DNA of 64,000 nt, from positions 7,986,134-8,050,133 of the forward strand of contig JADWOT020000003.1 in assembly GCA_036345935.2 (NCBI GenBank), in the 5' to 3' direction. Numbering within the stretch: position 1 is the stretch's first letter; every line of letters starts with the position of its first letter. This document shows positions 14,501-26,765 of this stretch, in pieces. The position numbers were made by a program, and so were the translations under genes. This DNA comes from Taenia hydatigena. Its lineage: Eukaryota > Platyhelminthes > Cestoda > Cyclophyllidea > Taeniidae. Below the pieces are notes generated by a model. That model did not search any database, was not told the DNA's origin, and saw only the letters and a program-made list of their open reading frames with translations.

Positions 14501-17500
14501 AGCAGCTGCATCTTTGCGATTACCAAATAACTGGCAACTGAAGACATCTTGGTATAAACTCGACTCAAAAATGACGCACAAATAAGTAAAACTCTCAGGC
14601 TGTAATTTATAGCCCGACAAATGTAGGTTAAGGTACGATTTGCATTTATTGCCAAGAATTTTACTAGTTTTAACTTGTAGATCACCTGAAGAATGCCTCT
14701 CAGCATTTTTTGCATTGCAGTCACTTAAGCCAGCACAATAAGCCAACGAAATTGGTGCCGCACCCAATTTTTCCTCTTTTCATTCGATATCATCTCTCGC
14801 ACTCCATCAAATGTCGGCGCTCGCAGTCATGGTAAGTGTTGGGGGACATAAGGTAAGTGGACAATTTAGGAGCTAATCCAAGTTCTTGAAATAGGATCTT
14901 GGTGAATTTAATTCCAAAGGAATTGAGAGTGACTGGGTTGGCGACTTCGTTGCGGGTGGGAGACGAGGTACGAAACCGTATTATTTCGCTGGTTAAAGAA
15001 AGTGTTGTAGTTTGTCTACTTTTCTCTTATTTGACTAACTAGTTGAATGCGTTAGTTAAGAATGGCTTAAAAAGGCAATGTAAATGTCAGTTTGAGAAAT
15101 ATTGTGATCATCGAATTGAGTTTATTAACCTTGCTAAGTCGGGATAAAGGGTAGAGCCACTACAGCCTCGCTTGTGGACCAGAGAGGGCATGAGCTTGCT
15201 TATTTTCCTTCAGGCGAAGTGCCTACTTCCTCGTCTACACTAGGCAGGCTATTTGTGACACTTAAACCGCTTCACAGATGGTATTTTAACTGGAAGCTTT
15301 GATGTTCGGATCTTCGTCGTGGACCTTCATTCTCTTTAAAGAAGTGGATCAACTGGGTAGGGGTATTTTCGTTGGTAACGTATACGGGTTTAAAAGACTC
15401 ATAGGTCATAAGAAATTGCATTGTTCAAGTTCATTTTAGTAGACGAGCTTTACATGGCTTTCTCGTCCCTTTTAGCGCCTTCCTTTGTTCTCCACTTATG
15501 CGTGGTCCATCATGTATCTTCTGCCACTAGTGCGTAGAAATAATCTCCATATTCGATCATTGATGCATCCTCGTAGAGACGAATTTTAATGTTATGAACA
15601 GTGATTAGTTGCAATTTTATGCGATTCGCTACCCAGCGAAGTAGCTGAATAGCTCATTTAGAGGATGTTTTGACAGGTCATGTCGCATCGTGCTGCTACC
15701 AGGTGGGTAAATGATCCCATCCAGAGAAGGATCTGATCCTGCGGAACTCATAAAGCAAATCCCATAAAAAGTGCATTAAAATGCCTTTTTCATAGTTTTA
15801 AAGGCTAGGGCCACAGAAACAACGAGACTCAGGAGGACGGCAACTTTGCGAGCCTTTTAATGAAACGCTGCAACAATATCTGCTCAAGTATGGGGAAATA
15901 GCAACCATAGGAAGAAGTCAGAGAAGAAATAGCCCTTCGAGAACTCTGTATTTGATCTTCTTGGAGGTGGTGCTTGTGTCCAAACACACTTTATACATTC
16001 TAACGCCTCTGTTCATCTACCACGGAGCCGCTTGTTCACACTCAAACACTCTCTCAGGGGGAATACTCGATTCATCTGTCATCTCGGCAGCATTTTAAGG
16101 CAATCAACGATGTGAAAGTGCAAGCAAATTGATATAACAATCGTCACACTCCTGTCGCCCTGCTAAGTAAAGTGGCGTGCGTTGAGTTAGCAAAAACAGA
16201 GCCTTAATGCAACTTGTCGGCCAGTAAGCTTGTCAGTCTTTCCTCCTTTTGTAGGCTGATTTCAAACTCGAAATACATATTTGCATAAAGAACTGCACCT
16301 TGATGGATATAAAGATATAAATTTACATTTAATTGGACATGTAAAGCTCTCAGTGGATGGTCGTACGCGTGTAGGCATGAAAATGAAGGTAAAGGGAAAT
16401 GTCACAGCGCATGAAGTCGATATCGGCTGGTCAAATATTACAGCAGTTTGTGTTCATTGTCGGAGGTTTTGTTATTTGGCTATGAGTTTTGACGAATCGC
16501 TACGCACCCCACACATGAGCAAACAACTAATCAAACGCCTTGTGAACCACCGATTGTCAACTCCTTTCATTTAGCAATAAACCAACATTATTTCAAATGA
16601 CATAAAGTTAACATTGCGGTGATCATCCTTAATTAGCATTAAAAATAGAACTAGAGGTAATGGATGGGACTTTTTGTGGATGCAGGAACCACTTAGTCAC
16701 TGATGCACTCCTGCTTACTTCACTGAGGTAGGCAAAAAAACTATAGCCAGCAAAGTAAACCAAAGTTGTTCTGGTGCCACCAACACAAATGCTTTACAAA
16801 TTTCAATCCCATTTTATGGCAACAAAAGTGTGCGAAAAATGTGCCCAAAGGGAATGGAGACTGTCATCGAATTGTCTTCTTGATTGCCTTCTCAGCTTCT
16901 AGTTTATTTGCGGATAGTACAATCACTGCAAATCTAGGATTTATTAGACTTTCATAGTAGAAAAGCCGACTATAATGAATTGTAGACGACTTTTGCATCG
17001 GTGTCGTCTAACCAAATCCACTTCATAAGGACAAATATGACAAGTACAAACGAGATAGAGACCAAAGATAAGAACTTCAATGGCTACAGCATGGGGATGT
17101 TGAATCGCTACTACACGTAAATGTCTTCCCTGTACTGTCGCCACAGAATTGCTTTACCTTGGTAATGCCAATTTCATCTTGCATTAAAGTAGAGCTTTCT
17201 GCGTACCATCGTAAGCTGTTAACTGGTAACCATTTAAGTGGATCTGGACGGAGCGTAAGTGATTGATTTCTGAGGTAGGCAAGTGAAAATCCAATGTGTA
17301 CTAAGCAATAATAAGTAGTATTTTTTGATGAGGAAAGCTTAGCGAACTATTTTAAACAGCGTGTGCCTCGTCAGGAGTAATTAATGCTCGTGAATAACTT
17401 CATAAAAAGCGCCCTTTTGGGATACATAAAACAAGGTAAATATTCCCACCTACATTCATTTCTTCTAGCCATGTTTATGCGTGTCGAGTAATTTTTTTAC

Positions 17501-19500
17501 AAATAATTTATTTGTGCATTTCCCACAAGCTCTTAAGATTCACAAGAAGAGCCCTTTTCCCAAGGAGGCAAGTTTTTTGCGGTATGCTTTTGTTTACTGG
17601 CTGCAAAAGCGAGTGAAACACTTCCACACGTGAGTGAGCTAATGGGGGGAGGGGAAATATGAGGCGGTCTGCTTGTTCTGGGAGTCAAAACCAGATCGAC
17701 TGTCTGGCAGGCAGCCACGCCACTACACGCAAGCGTGCGACGCCGCTGCTCAGAGTACACACAGCTTACATCCTCTCCTACACAGCTGCCACCATTGATA
17801 GCTACTCTCACTGATTTGACCATTGAAATTCCTTGCTTCACCTCTGCGTCCTACCCTTAAGCAAGCCATGCTAAACACCTACTTCGCTTGTCCAAAGTCA
17901 ACAGTTCGTCTTGTACACTCGCACATTTCCGTTACCAGGAGATTGACACCGATCTCATTAATGGTTATGTAGTGAATTGGTCTTGTCCCAGACATTAGAT
18001 TCAAAGTAAGACAACTGTTCGCAAACACACCGTTTTGCTCTACCGGATAGCAGCTCTAAAGTAGGTGGATTGAAAAGAGACTCCTGTTGCTATGCATCCT
18101 TTTGATACCTCTAATATGAAGACATGCATCCCTCTGCGGCCTACTTAGCAAATAGGATGAGTCTGAGAAGGTACTACTTTTACACTTGATTATTATCAAC
18201 TACGTACTGTAGACAACGTCGCGACGCACTCTCCTGCTGGTGCACGCTTCGTGTTGCTTTAGTTAATAATGGCGATGAAGACGATTCTCACCTTCCTCCT
18301 CTCCCCTTCCACCATCCCTTCTATGAGAGGGATATGCGTTAGTGAAGCTGAAATATTTACGACGAGGGTGCCTCGAACTCACGAGCTCGACCACGGTCGT
18401 TCGCCTCTCGCCTGCAAGGTGTACCTAAAGAACATGGGCAGTACAGGCGATGCCACAGAACTTGGAACTAGGGTAGATTTCGAAAGTGGGCGTCATGCTT
18501 ACATCTCCTGTTGATAGGCTTTGCACATTCTTTTCTCATCGGCTGATGCCAAATGTTTGTCACGTTAGCTATAACTTTCAATAATAGCATTAGGTAACCG
18601 CACGTTCACTTGCCACTTTCATCTATGTAGTGCCACAGTTCTACCTGGAATCATAAGAAGTCTCATTGGCACGGCAGGGAATGCAACATTGACGCACAGA
18701 CGCGGTATAACTGAGGGAGGGCTGAAAGGTTCTAGAAGCCAGGCCACCGAGCAAAGGAGCGTTTAGTGAGAAACAAAACAAAATGCAAAATTAAAAAACT
18801 ATCAAGTGGTTACATGGGATTTTGGTAAAATTGTTGTCCTCAGGGTGCATGGCTTGCATTCGTGGTCCCTGTAACTCTAGCATGTCTCCAACGCAATGCT
18901 AATGACACACTGGGGCGATGCGAAGTCGAAGAAGGGACGGACAAAGTAGTCGAACAATGGCGCTTGCAGTCATGTAATCAACTCAAGCCCATGAGATGGA
19001 AAGTGTTTTCTTATCAAACGTTCCTAAAAACGAAATGCGAAAGGACATTATCATGGATTTTGAATATCGAGAGGGATAAATGAAAGCCAAAGCACGCTCT
19101 AGATGCACAGCTAACCACACAACGACATCGCTAAAGCAGCTGCTACTCACGGCTGCATTCCTTCTCCACTCCGTACAATGAAATGCTGGTTTGGGTTCAA
19201 AGTCTAGGATGGAAGGAATCAAGGTAAATACGAGTAAATGCAATTCTGGTGAACGGGTAGAAAAGTTTGAATCGGTAGGTGCTTAAGTATGTGAAAAAGT
19301 AGGTGGAGGACTTTAGAATCTTTGAATTAGTGAAGGTAAAAGTGCTGGTTGGCGGCCATTCAGGAAATGAGAAGGTAAATGGTCTCATTGTACGACTGTG
19401 TGCTATTGTCTATTGTGCAGATTCGTCTTTCAAAGCACCACCTACTCGAATCCTGCTGTCGTTCATTTGGAGAGACAAGGCTGTAATACTCATGTTCCTT
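11560..19500. other. Long non-coding stretch
   Basis: No gene can be supported. A possible first exon is seen at 14,811-14,831 (ATG followed by six codons, MSALAVM, then a perfect GTAAGT donor), but nothing joins to it. A short GT-repeat lies at about 12,688-12,703. Around 18,365-18,430 is a GC-rich patch with a GTTCGAGGC-like B-box on the minus strand, too weak to call a tRNA or SINE. Other open frames look like chance. Confidence 0.5.
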
Positions 19501-19504
19501 AAAT

Positions 19505-19723
19505 GTGTTTTGTAGGCGAGAGGCTGAAGAACCATTTTGACTTGGTCATTGACGCACGTAGTAGCGCTCCCGAGACTGAGGCTCCTGAATTGTGGATATT
19601 TTGGCCCTGTTACTACATATCTCTCCTGCACTTTAATAAAGGTGGCCAGAAACATCCAACCTTCTCATAGAAAAAGCGGAAGAAAGGAGGAGAAGGAGGA
19701 GGAAATGAAAGAACCGTCTACAC
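19505..19723 (+). repeat. Putative 5' LTR remnant
   Basis: Inferred from position only: the segment ends immediately before the primer-binding-site-like sequence and contains AATAAA at 19,635-19,640. No second copy was found to define its ends, so the left boundary is a guess. Confidence 0.35.
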
Positions 19724-19741
19724 TGGTGGCAGCGTTGGCGG
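19724..19741 (+). promoter_or_regulatory. Candidate retrotransposon primer-binding site
   Basis: The sequence TGGTGGCAGCGTTGGCGG begins with the TGG expected to pair with the CCA end of a tRNA primer, and it lies about 25 bases upstream of the gag start. Which tRNA it matches was not determined. Confidence 0.45.
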
Positions 19742-19763
19742 ACCTCCTCCTACTTCAAAGAAG

Positions 19764-19954
19764 GTATGAACTTTGAAGACCGGATGAAAACCATTAGGTT
19801 TTACATTCACTTATATCCTCAGTGGCAGAGAATCCCGCTGATCCACCGCGCTCCTATGCAAGAGCTCTTCTCAGCGGCGATGGATGCAGGAGTCTCTCCT
19901 GACCTTGATATTGGCCATTGCTGCGGGACACTGCTCCAATTTGTCATTGACTAG
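19764..19954 (+). pseudogene. gag fragment of the gypsy element
   Basis: An ATG-started frame encodes about 62 residues before a stop. The first part (FEDRMKTIRFYIHLYPQW) and the DAGVSPDLDIGHCC stretch resemble the N-terminal part of Gag in animal Ty3/gypsy elements. Gag forms the particle shell around element RNA. Downstream, reading frames are broken by stops before protease. No CCHC zinc knuckle was found, so the C-terminal part is lost or unreadable. Confidence 0.6.
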
Positions 19955-20235
19955 CTAGTTTAGTCGATGGCTGGGAAATTTTTCCACCGTGACCAGAAGC
20001 CAGGCGAAGAAGACGAAGAGTGCGATGGGAACCTGCAACTGCTAGCAGAAAGGAACTCCCTCTGACACCGACATCTCAGACGCCCGACCGTCGGCTGAAC
20101 CCTACACATTTACGTTGGACTCCGTGGCGTTGTATTCCAAGAGCAGATGAGCCGTATTATTCTTTATCCTGCCTACCTCTAAACAGTTCCCTCCCATTTA
20201 TACGAGTTTTGACAAGCTAGAGGTATATCCCTGAA

Positions 20236-20510
20236 GTTCTCTCCTTGAATCGGGTGCAGCAAAGTCATTAGTAAACCCTTAGACTTTCTCAAATATTTGC
20301 GCCGGTCCTCCCTCTACAAAACTACTTTGAGCAGGAGGAAGATGAAGGTAAAAGGAGAGACGTCACTACAGGTCCCAATGGGGGAAGAAACCAGGACGGT
20401 ACAATTTGCTATGTGCTCAGAAATAGTTTGGATGGAATTCTTGGCGTTGATCTCTTTTTTAACACTAAAGCGGTTTGCAGCCCAGCAGTGGAAAGAAACA
20501 ATCTTAGTGG
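20236..20510 (+). pseudogene. Retropepsin-like protease remnant
   Basis: The retroelement protease cuts Gag-Pol into mature proteins and needs a D-T/S-G active-site triad. Here the expected position reads LLESGAAKSLVN, with Glu in place of the catalytic Asp and a stop shortly after. About 65 codons downstream DGILGVDLFF matches the conserved ILGxD motif near the C-terminus of retropepsins. Stops and frame changes lie between the two. Spacing and order relative to gag and RT support the call. Confidence 0.6.
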
Positions 20511-20695
20511 AACCTCCACCGAAAAAAAGACGCAGACGAGGTGTGCAGTGCTCTTTTCGAGGCTGTGGGCTGGCAATTCCATAAACAACTGAGTTCAGCT
20601 TGGCGCACAGTTGATCCATCTCACTGACAGTGAGAGCAAGGAACTGTGCTCATCGTGCTCATTTAAACATGTTCTCATGGCAAGGAGTGTAACAC

Positions 20696-21310
20696 ACCAT
20701 GGACACCGGCGAAGCCAGACCCATTTAGCAACCACCTAGACGCGTGCTACCGCCGCTTCTGGAAGAAGTGAACCGTCTGGTAGAAGAGATTATAAAGGAT
20801 GAAGTTACAGAGCCACCCAAATCACTGTGAGCCTCCTAAATTGCACTAATAAAGAAAAGCGACGGTAGTCTGCGGTTATGTATCGATTACAGAAAGTTAA
20901 ATGCCGTAACTAAGAACGACGTTTTCCCCTTACCTCATATTAACGACTCTTTGGATATCCTGCATGGAACAAAGTGGTCATCTACATCAGACTTCAAATC
21001 CGGATACTGACAAGTAGAAGCAGCAGAAACCGGTAGAGAGAAGACGGCTTTCATAGTGCCCAACAGCCTTTACGAATCGTAGACAATGTCTTTTGGACTG
21101 TGTAACGCTTCAGCTACTTTGCGGCGCTTGATGCAGGCAGCGCTAATTGGGCTTTTCCCTAAGCATTGCATAATCTACCTCGATGACACCCTTGCTTTCG
21201 ATCGGGAAATTCGCGAGCACAGAGCAAATCTTGAACTAGTACTGCACCGTCTGCAGGATACAGGAACGACCTTAAAATCCAAAGAAGTGCCATTTTCATG
21301 GGTGTGCGGT
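20696..21310 (+). pseudogene. Reverse transcriptase remnant of the gypsy element
   Basis: The pre-RT linker (MDTGEARPI, then a stop, then QPPRR) leads into LPPLLEEVNRLVEEI, LCIDYRKLNAVTKND, STSDFKSGY, TMSFGLCNASATLRRLMQ and IIYLDD at about 21,173-21,187. These are successive RT motifs of Ty3/gypsy elements. The YLDD catalytic pair and the first Asp (SDFKSGY) are intact. In-frame stops break the frame; two sit where Trp is usual (before AS in the WAS motif and in GYWQ), both readable as TGG to TGA. The enzyme would copy element RNA into DNA but cannot be made from this copy. Confidence 0.9.
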
Positions 21311-21399
21311 TACCATCTTGGGGCATACGGTCTCGTCAGACGGGATGGAGGTCATGGAAGCTCGTGCAAAACAAGTGAGAACTTGGCCAACACCAACCA

Positions 21400-21973
21400 A
21401 TAAGACGGAAGATCGCAGCTTCCTCTGTTTGACAAACTATTATAGGAGTTTTGTTAAAGGCTTTGCCAAGCTCGCCAGTCTCCTGCACCACCTAACCGAG
21501 AAGCAGGCGAAAAAGAATGTTAAGTGGGAGCGCTCTGCTCCGCTCCGATTTCGGCCTTACCAAACATCGAGACCAACGCGCCACCTTTTGTACCAGACAC
21601 GGACGTCCGTGACGTGGCCGTGGGTGGTGTACTTTCACAAAGAGACGAAGAAGGCAGAGAACACGTCATCGCCTATGCTAGTGCCGGACCCAACAAAAAA
21701 ATGAGACAGAAGAGTGCAACAGAACGTGAACCGTCCGCCACCTACACAATAAGGAGACACTCTAAGCGCTATGTAATAGCGAGCCAGATCATAGTGAGAA
21801 CAGACCACAAGGCGCTGACCTGGTTAAAGACAATGAGGGAGATCGTCCGTTTGAACACTGGTACGAGGAACCACAACAGTGTGACTTTACAGTGCGATGC
21901 AGAAAGAAAAGAGAATATCAACGCTGACGCATTTTTCGGCAGACCACTCTCAGCAGAGGGGATAGCGGTGTAG
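21400..21973 (+). pseudogene. RNase H remnant of the gypsy element
   Basis: The RT-RNase H junction (NYYRSFVKGFAKLASLLHHL) is followed after a frame change by the frame at 21,524-21,973. That frame is open for 149 codons and carries PDTDVRDVAVGGVLSQ (RNase H strand 1, first Asp kept), AYAS, KSATEREPSA and VRTDHKALTWL. RNase H degrades RNA in the RNA-DNA hybrid. This is the best-preserved part of the element. Confidence 0.85.
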
Positions 21974-22224
21974 TGGATACGCTACTTTTGAGAGAGCCTA
22001 CTAAACATCAGTGGAGAAAAACGCAGAATACTGGCCCTGACACGATTCTGGTATGCAAGAAGTGTCTCGCATTTCCGTATAAGCCTACTGCGGAAGAGAA
22101 GAGCTCGTCCGGAAGACAGCTAGGTGGATATGGCAACAGTGGTCCAGACTCTTCCCGGAAGATGAGGTTTTATGGTACCAAGAAGACGCCACGTTTCCCC
22201 AAGCGCCTAGTTGTTCCAGGTTCT

Positions 22225-22990
22225 TTGGTACAAACGGCTCTTTAAGAGTTGCACGAGCAATTGGGTCATGAAGGCGAGTAAGAGATTGTGAAGGCCTCGA
22301 GCAAACGATACTGGTAGCCTCCTCTCCCCAGACGTGGTAGACTTCTGCCGAACCTGCATCACTTGCAGCAGTTTTAAGAAGCCTCACTCCACAGCGATTG
22401 CGCCCCTGCAACCCATGTCTTCGGGTCTCCTGGGCGAAAGAGTGGGTATAGACATTATGGGTCCTCTGCCACTTACCAAAAGAGAAACCGGCACATTCTT
22501 GTTATGGTTGACTACTTCACGAAAGTAGCTGAAGTGGAACCCAAAACGTCGCAAGGCGCCGAAATGGTCCCGCCAATCACCTTCAATCATTGCACCTGCC
22601 AGCACGGAGTACCTGAATCAGTCCATAGCAATCAAGGTTACAATTTCGAAAGCCGACCCTTCACTGAGCTATGCAGGAATCTCAGAATCGCAAAGACGCA
22701 CGACGCCTGGGTATCCGCAGAGCAACGAACAGGTAGAAGGAACGAATTCGCACCCTGGTAGGACTACTAAAGACTTTGACCAAAAAGACATGACCCGACG
22801 ATTGGGATTAGGGCCTGGGATGCGCTCTTCTCGCGTGTAGGTCTACAGTTTACGAATCAGCTCGTGTCTCCCCGTTCAAGATGCTCATGTGCCGTGAAGT
22901 GGGAGTCTTCTCCGAGACCTTCCTACCCAGTAAGAAAGTGACAATAAACGGTGCCCTGGAGTGCATGTTAGATCTAAAAAAGGATAAAAA
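22225..22990 (+). pseudogene. Integrase remnant of the gypsy element
   Basis: An H2C2 zinc-binding domain is visible (ELHEQLGHEGE, then CRTCITCSS), followed by the core: VGIDIMGPLPLTKRETGTF with the first catalytic Asp, then VPESVHSNQGYNF, where the second Asp of the SDQG motif reads Asn. The third acidic residue survives in another frame as YPQSNEQVEGTN. Further down ARVSPFKMLMCREV matches the usual segment after the core. At least three frames are needed to read it. Integrase would insert the DNA copy into the chromosome; this copy cannot be active. Confidence 0.87.
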
Positions 22991-25900
22991 CGTTTAGTTC
23001 TGCCCGGCGACACCCACAAATGACTCTAGCACACAAGAAAACTGCTTTGAAATTTTTAGTGCCTGGGCACTAAGAATTACGCCAAATATGAAGAGCGCAA
23101 AAAGATAATGTTTGCAGATAAAATTTGTTAATATTTAATTTCGGAGATTTCTTTTACATTGCGGATTAATATTTACCAGTAATCAAGTCCAAGGATGAAA
23201 GGCGCGCGTTGCATATTCGTGTGTCATCTGGTAGTGCTTGCGGATCCGTGATTAGCACAGGTGGGTGCGTATTTGTTATTAGTCTTGGTTATCGATCCAT
23301 GCCTCGTTTCCTTCCCATTTTGTGTCCACTAAATTAAAGCTTTCTAACACGTTTTTTTTATCTGAGTGTTGTGGACTGGACTTAGCGGCTGTACACTTAT
23401 TTTTGTGCGCGACGTACACTTCCTCTTGGATAGTGGATTTAACGCATAAGGTGGCTGATTTTTTTAGTATGGAATTGGTGTGACATTCCTGAGCATTAAG
23501 GGATATGGTTGACACATTTTTCACGATGTTGACCTGGTGATTTAGACCAAGTGATTAACTGTGCCGCTTTTCCACTTCGTTGTATTACTTATTTGTCGAA
23601 AATAAGTCGCGACTATGGTGATGTTGGGGAATCTGTGCATGAACATAGAGGTGGCGGCTCGTTACTAGTTATGTGGTGTACGGATGTTTTGTGAATGAAA
23701 TGTCTAGATTTGGAAATGAGGCTGTTCTGGCACTCCTCCGCTCACTCTATACTTTTGGCCTTGGTGGTGGCTTTTGGCGTTACCTGTGGTTGTTGATTTG
23801 CTGCTTGGCCTACTCAGTGCTTTCAGTCCATGCATTCACTCATGATTTGTTCGCCTGAGGTTAGATTCGCGAAAAGTATCGCTGGATGTGAAAAACGATT
23901 CATGTGCCACGAGGTTTGGTGGAGGTAACTCATTTTTGGGGCGAACCTAACATGCTAACAACTAGAGGATTTTTTACTGCCATAGCCCAGTTCCAAGTGT
24001 GACTACACCGTTACCGCTTACCTTGAGTTGGACGGTGTGCTGGGCCGGGCAGGTAGGACAATAGTGTCTCGCAGTCTTGCTTAGCATGTCGTTACAGGGT
24101 GTTGAGGATTGTCGCGGATCTGTGATGTTGTTTAATTCTGGATGACAGACAAATATGCCTTGAATTTCCTTGTTTTCATTTGTCTTCAGTAGATCGAAGA
24201 AGCTGCCTATTTAGGGAAGATAAACATCCACACTTATGCCACTGTATTAGAATGTACACAGACTTTTCTGTATTGGAACAGGACTATCATACGCGCTTGG
24301 TGTTGAATGATTTTGTGTAACTCTGAGGGCGTTAGAGCCGCACCGTCGATCCTGGCGCAAAATTAGTGAGGCCGGAGGCCCTATCTTAAGGGAAAGGGTT
24401 GGAGTACTTTGTTGGCGACGTTAAATCAAATTCATGTCAATCATCGTGCTAAAATGTGTAAGTGGGAAAGTGAGTCGACACTTCTTCTACAGCCGTGTCA
24501 ACGTTGGGACCATTGTTATTGGTGTCGTTCACAATTTACCCCACATCATCCCGTTTGCATTTCCGTGATGCATATCGAAAACTTTGCACAATGGTGCTCT
24601 TTGATTACAAAGCTAATTTTTATCAGGCAAGCTTGTAAGAACTTAGTGAATGTGGGAAGTTAGTGGGATAGAAACCCAATTAATGTTGTCGTGTCATTTA
24701 AGTTATGGGTCAAACACGGTAAAGTAGGATTAAGTGATGGGTTGAAATGGAATGATCGCCCAGTTGGTTCGTTTTGTTTTGGACGGGTCGGTCTTATTCC
24801 TATGATGCCAATTGGCGACCTCACTTGTGGATTACTTTTGACCAAGTAGCAAAGTGAATTTAGGTTAAGGTGAATGATGAAGTCGAACTTGATTTTGTTG
24901 GCTTAAGTGGGTCCAGATGTTCGCTTACATCAGTTATCCAAACATTTGCTTGGCAGGTGCTGAAGCAGAATGTAAAATTTCCGGTATATCTAGGTTCCAA
25001 GTGGAATTAAGTAGAGCTATCAATGAGATGGTGCTCATGGTTAGGATTCACGCAATAGATGGGATTTCTTATGCGTGCTTCACTTTCATTTGTATGACTG
25101 CTTTATTCCCGATGGAATTTGTACGTGCTGGAGGCAAAAGAGGATGCGTTAAAGACATGTTTCCGGATTGAGAGAATCATGTGGGGGAGGAGTGTTTGCA
25201 ATTAACCTGAGAAAAGGTTAATTGAGACATCCACTTGTGCGCCTTCGAACTCGTTCTGCTTGCATACGACTTGAATGGTTGTAAATTCGAGTCTTGTGTG
25301 ACCATTTCCTGAAACTATTTGGGGGTTAACCATCAGTCTACTTCTTTACTTCTATGCGAATTAAGTAAGCAGCTATTTTTGTGTGATTAGGGAACCAAAT
25401 CGTCGAGTTGCTCACTATCTGAGAACAGCACTATCCGCTAAAATGTTTGAGCATTACGCTATTATATAATCCCCGTACAAGCAATTTTTTAATGTTCACA
25501 CCAGCGCAAATGATTCACGCGCCCGATGGATTAGTTTGTGAAACTAATGCGTGGAAGGGTAGGGCGACTTGCGATATGAGTGACACAATCATGGCTAGTC
25601 CATGGAAGCTGCATTATTTTTCTCACTCGCTGGCGGATTTGAATCCTTTCATTGACAAAACCGACTTTTGGGTAGCGCAACGCCTACTGGAAATAAGCAG
25701 TCTCAAAGGGAAGATTGCACGTTATTAAGAGAAACAAGGTGCACATTCTCCCCGAAGACTAATGTCGCTATCTAAATCTCGAAATTTTGGAATATGCTTT
25801 GCAATCCGAAACATTGGGCGCTTGAGAGATAAAAGTGATAGAGACAACCACAAATTGGTGCACTCTACAAAATCTTCCATAGAATACGCAATATTTTAAG

Positions 25901-26760
25901 GAAAATGGCGAGTTTGCTTATTGTTTAAGCCTTATATGCGCGTGACTGCACATCGGAACAGGGAGTAAACCCAAGTGGTAGTCAAAAGTGGAAGCATGAA
26001 ACGGTTGTATCTGAGATGAGTGACTTATCTGTTGCTTAATGTGTATCATGCCTATAGCTAGAAGCACATTGTCAAGCAGGCGTGAATAGATCTGAAGCGA
26101 GAAGAGAGTTGAAACTTTTGATGATTTCTTGTTGTTCTGCCACTTTGGCTCATGGAATAGACAAATAAGGTATATTTATGCAGCTGATAGTAGAATCCGT
26201 TTTGATTCAGCCCCTCATCACAGTGTCGCACCCTACCAGCTTCAAAAATATTTTGCAGCTCGTTATTTCGTTTACACAATGTTTTCTTGCGTGGTAGGTA
26301 AGCCCAATCGTTTTGCAACAAGTAGCAAATTTATGACGCAACGACCACCAGGGGAATGGTTTGTTGCCAAATGAAGTAATTGCCGATATTTGGTGAGATG
26401 CAACAGCACTGATGTCATTGTTGGCACAGGCTGACGTAGCGCAGATTGTGATGTTGAATTATTGCTTGCCTCCTAGTTATACGAGGAAGAAGTGTGCAGA
26501 CGACGTGGGCACGTGACTTTGAAACTGGAAGATACGGAGAGAGCCGATGTGCTAGCTTCAAGGTGTGACTTTTTGGATCGTTGTCATGCAAATCGTCTAT
26601 ACTAGCACCTTTCAGTAATGGTGAGTTGCAGTAGCCTTCAATTGTTTGCCACTTATCTCACTCGTCATTTCCGGCATTGAGCTCTTTTTTTTGTTTATCT
26701 GTTTGTCTTGCACCAAATTTCGTTCATGCCATTTCCATTCTCAGTCATGATGGTACACTT
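22991..26760. other. Non-coding, no gene supported
   Basis: Follows the end of the gypsy element. No 3' LTR matching 19.5-19.7 kb is visible. Open frames at 24,409-24,663, 24,917-25,171 and 25,447-25,728 have no domain or splice support. The region just before 26,760 has T-rich runs and CAG trinucleotides suited to an acceptor for the F-box gene. Confidence 0.5.
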
Positions 26761-26765
26761 TCCTG

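Larger units (their letters stand above)
19505..22990 (+). mobile_element. Decayed Ty3/gypsy LTR retrotransposon
   Basis: Gag, protease, reverse transcriptase, RNase H, H2C2 zinc finger and integrase core follow one another in the order typical of Ty3/gypsy elements. A primer-binding-site-like TGGTGGCAGCG lies just before gag and an AATAAA at 19,635-19,640 fits the R region of a 5' LTR. No matching 3' LTR is recognisable after 22,990, so the element is truncated there or the LTRs have diverged. There are many stop codons and several frameshifts, so it is a fossil. The Gag and Pol motifs fit elements known from flatworms and other animals; the exact clade (Mag, CsRn1/Kabuki or other) is not decided here. 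Confidence 0.9.

Noticed and set aside
18365..18430. tRNA or tRNA-derived SINE on the minus strand
   Set aside because: A B-box-like GTTCGAGGC is present, but no cloverleaf or convincing A box could be drawn.
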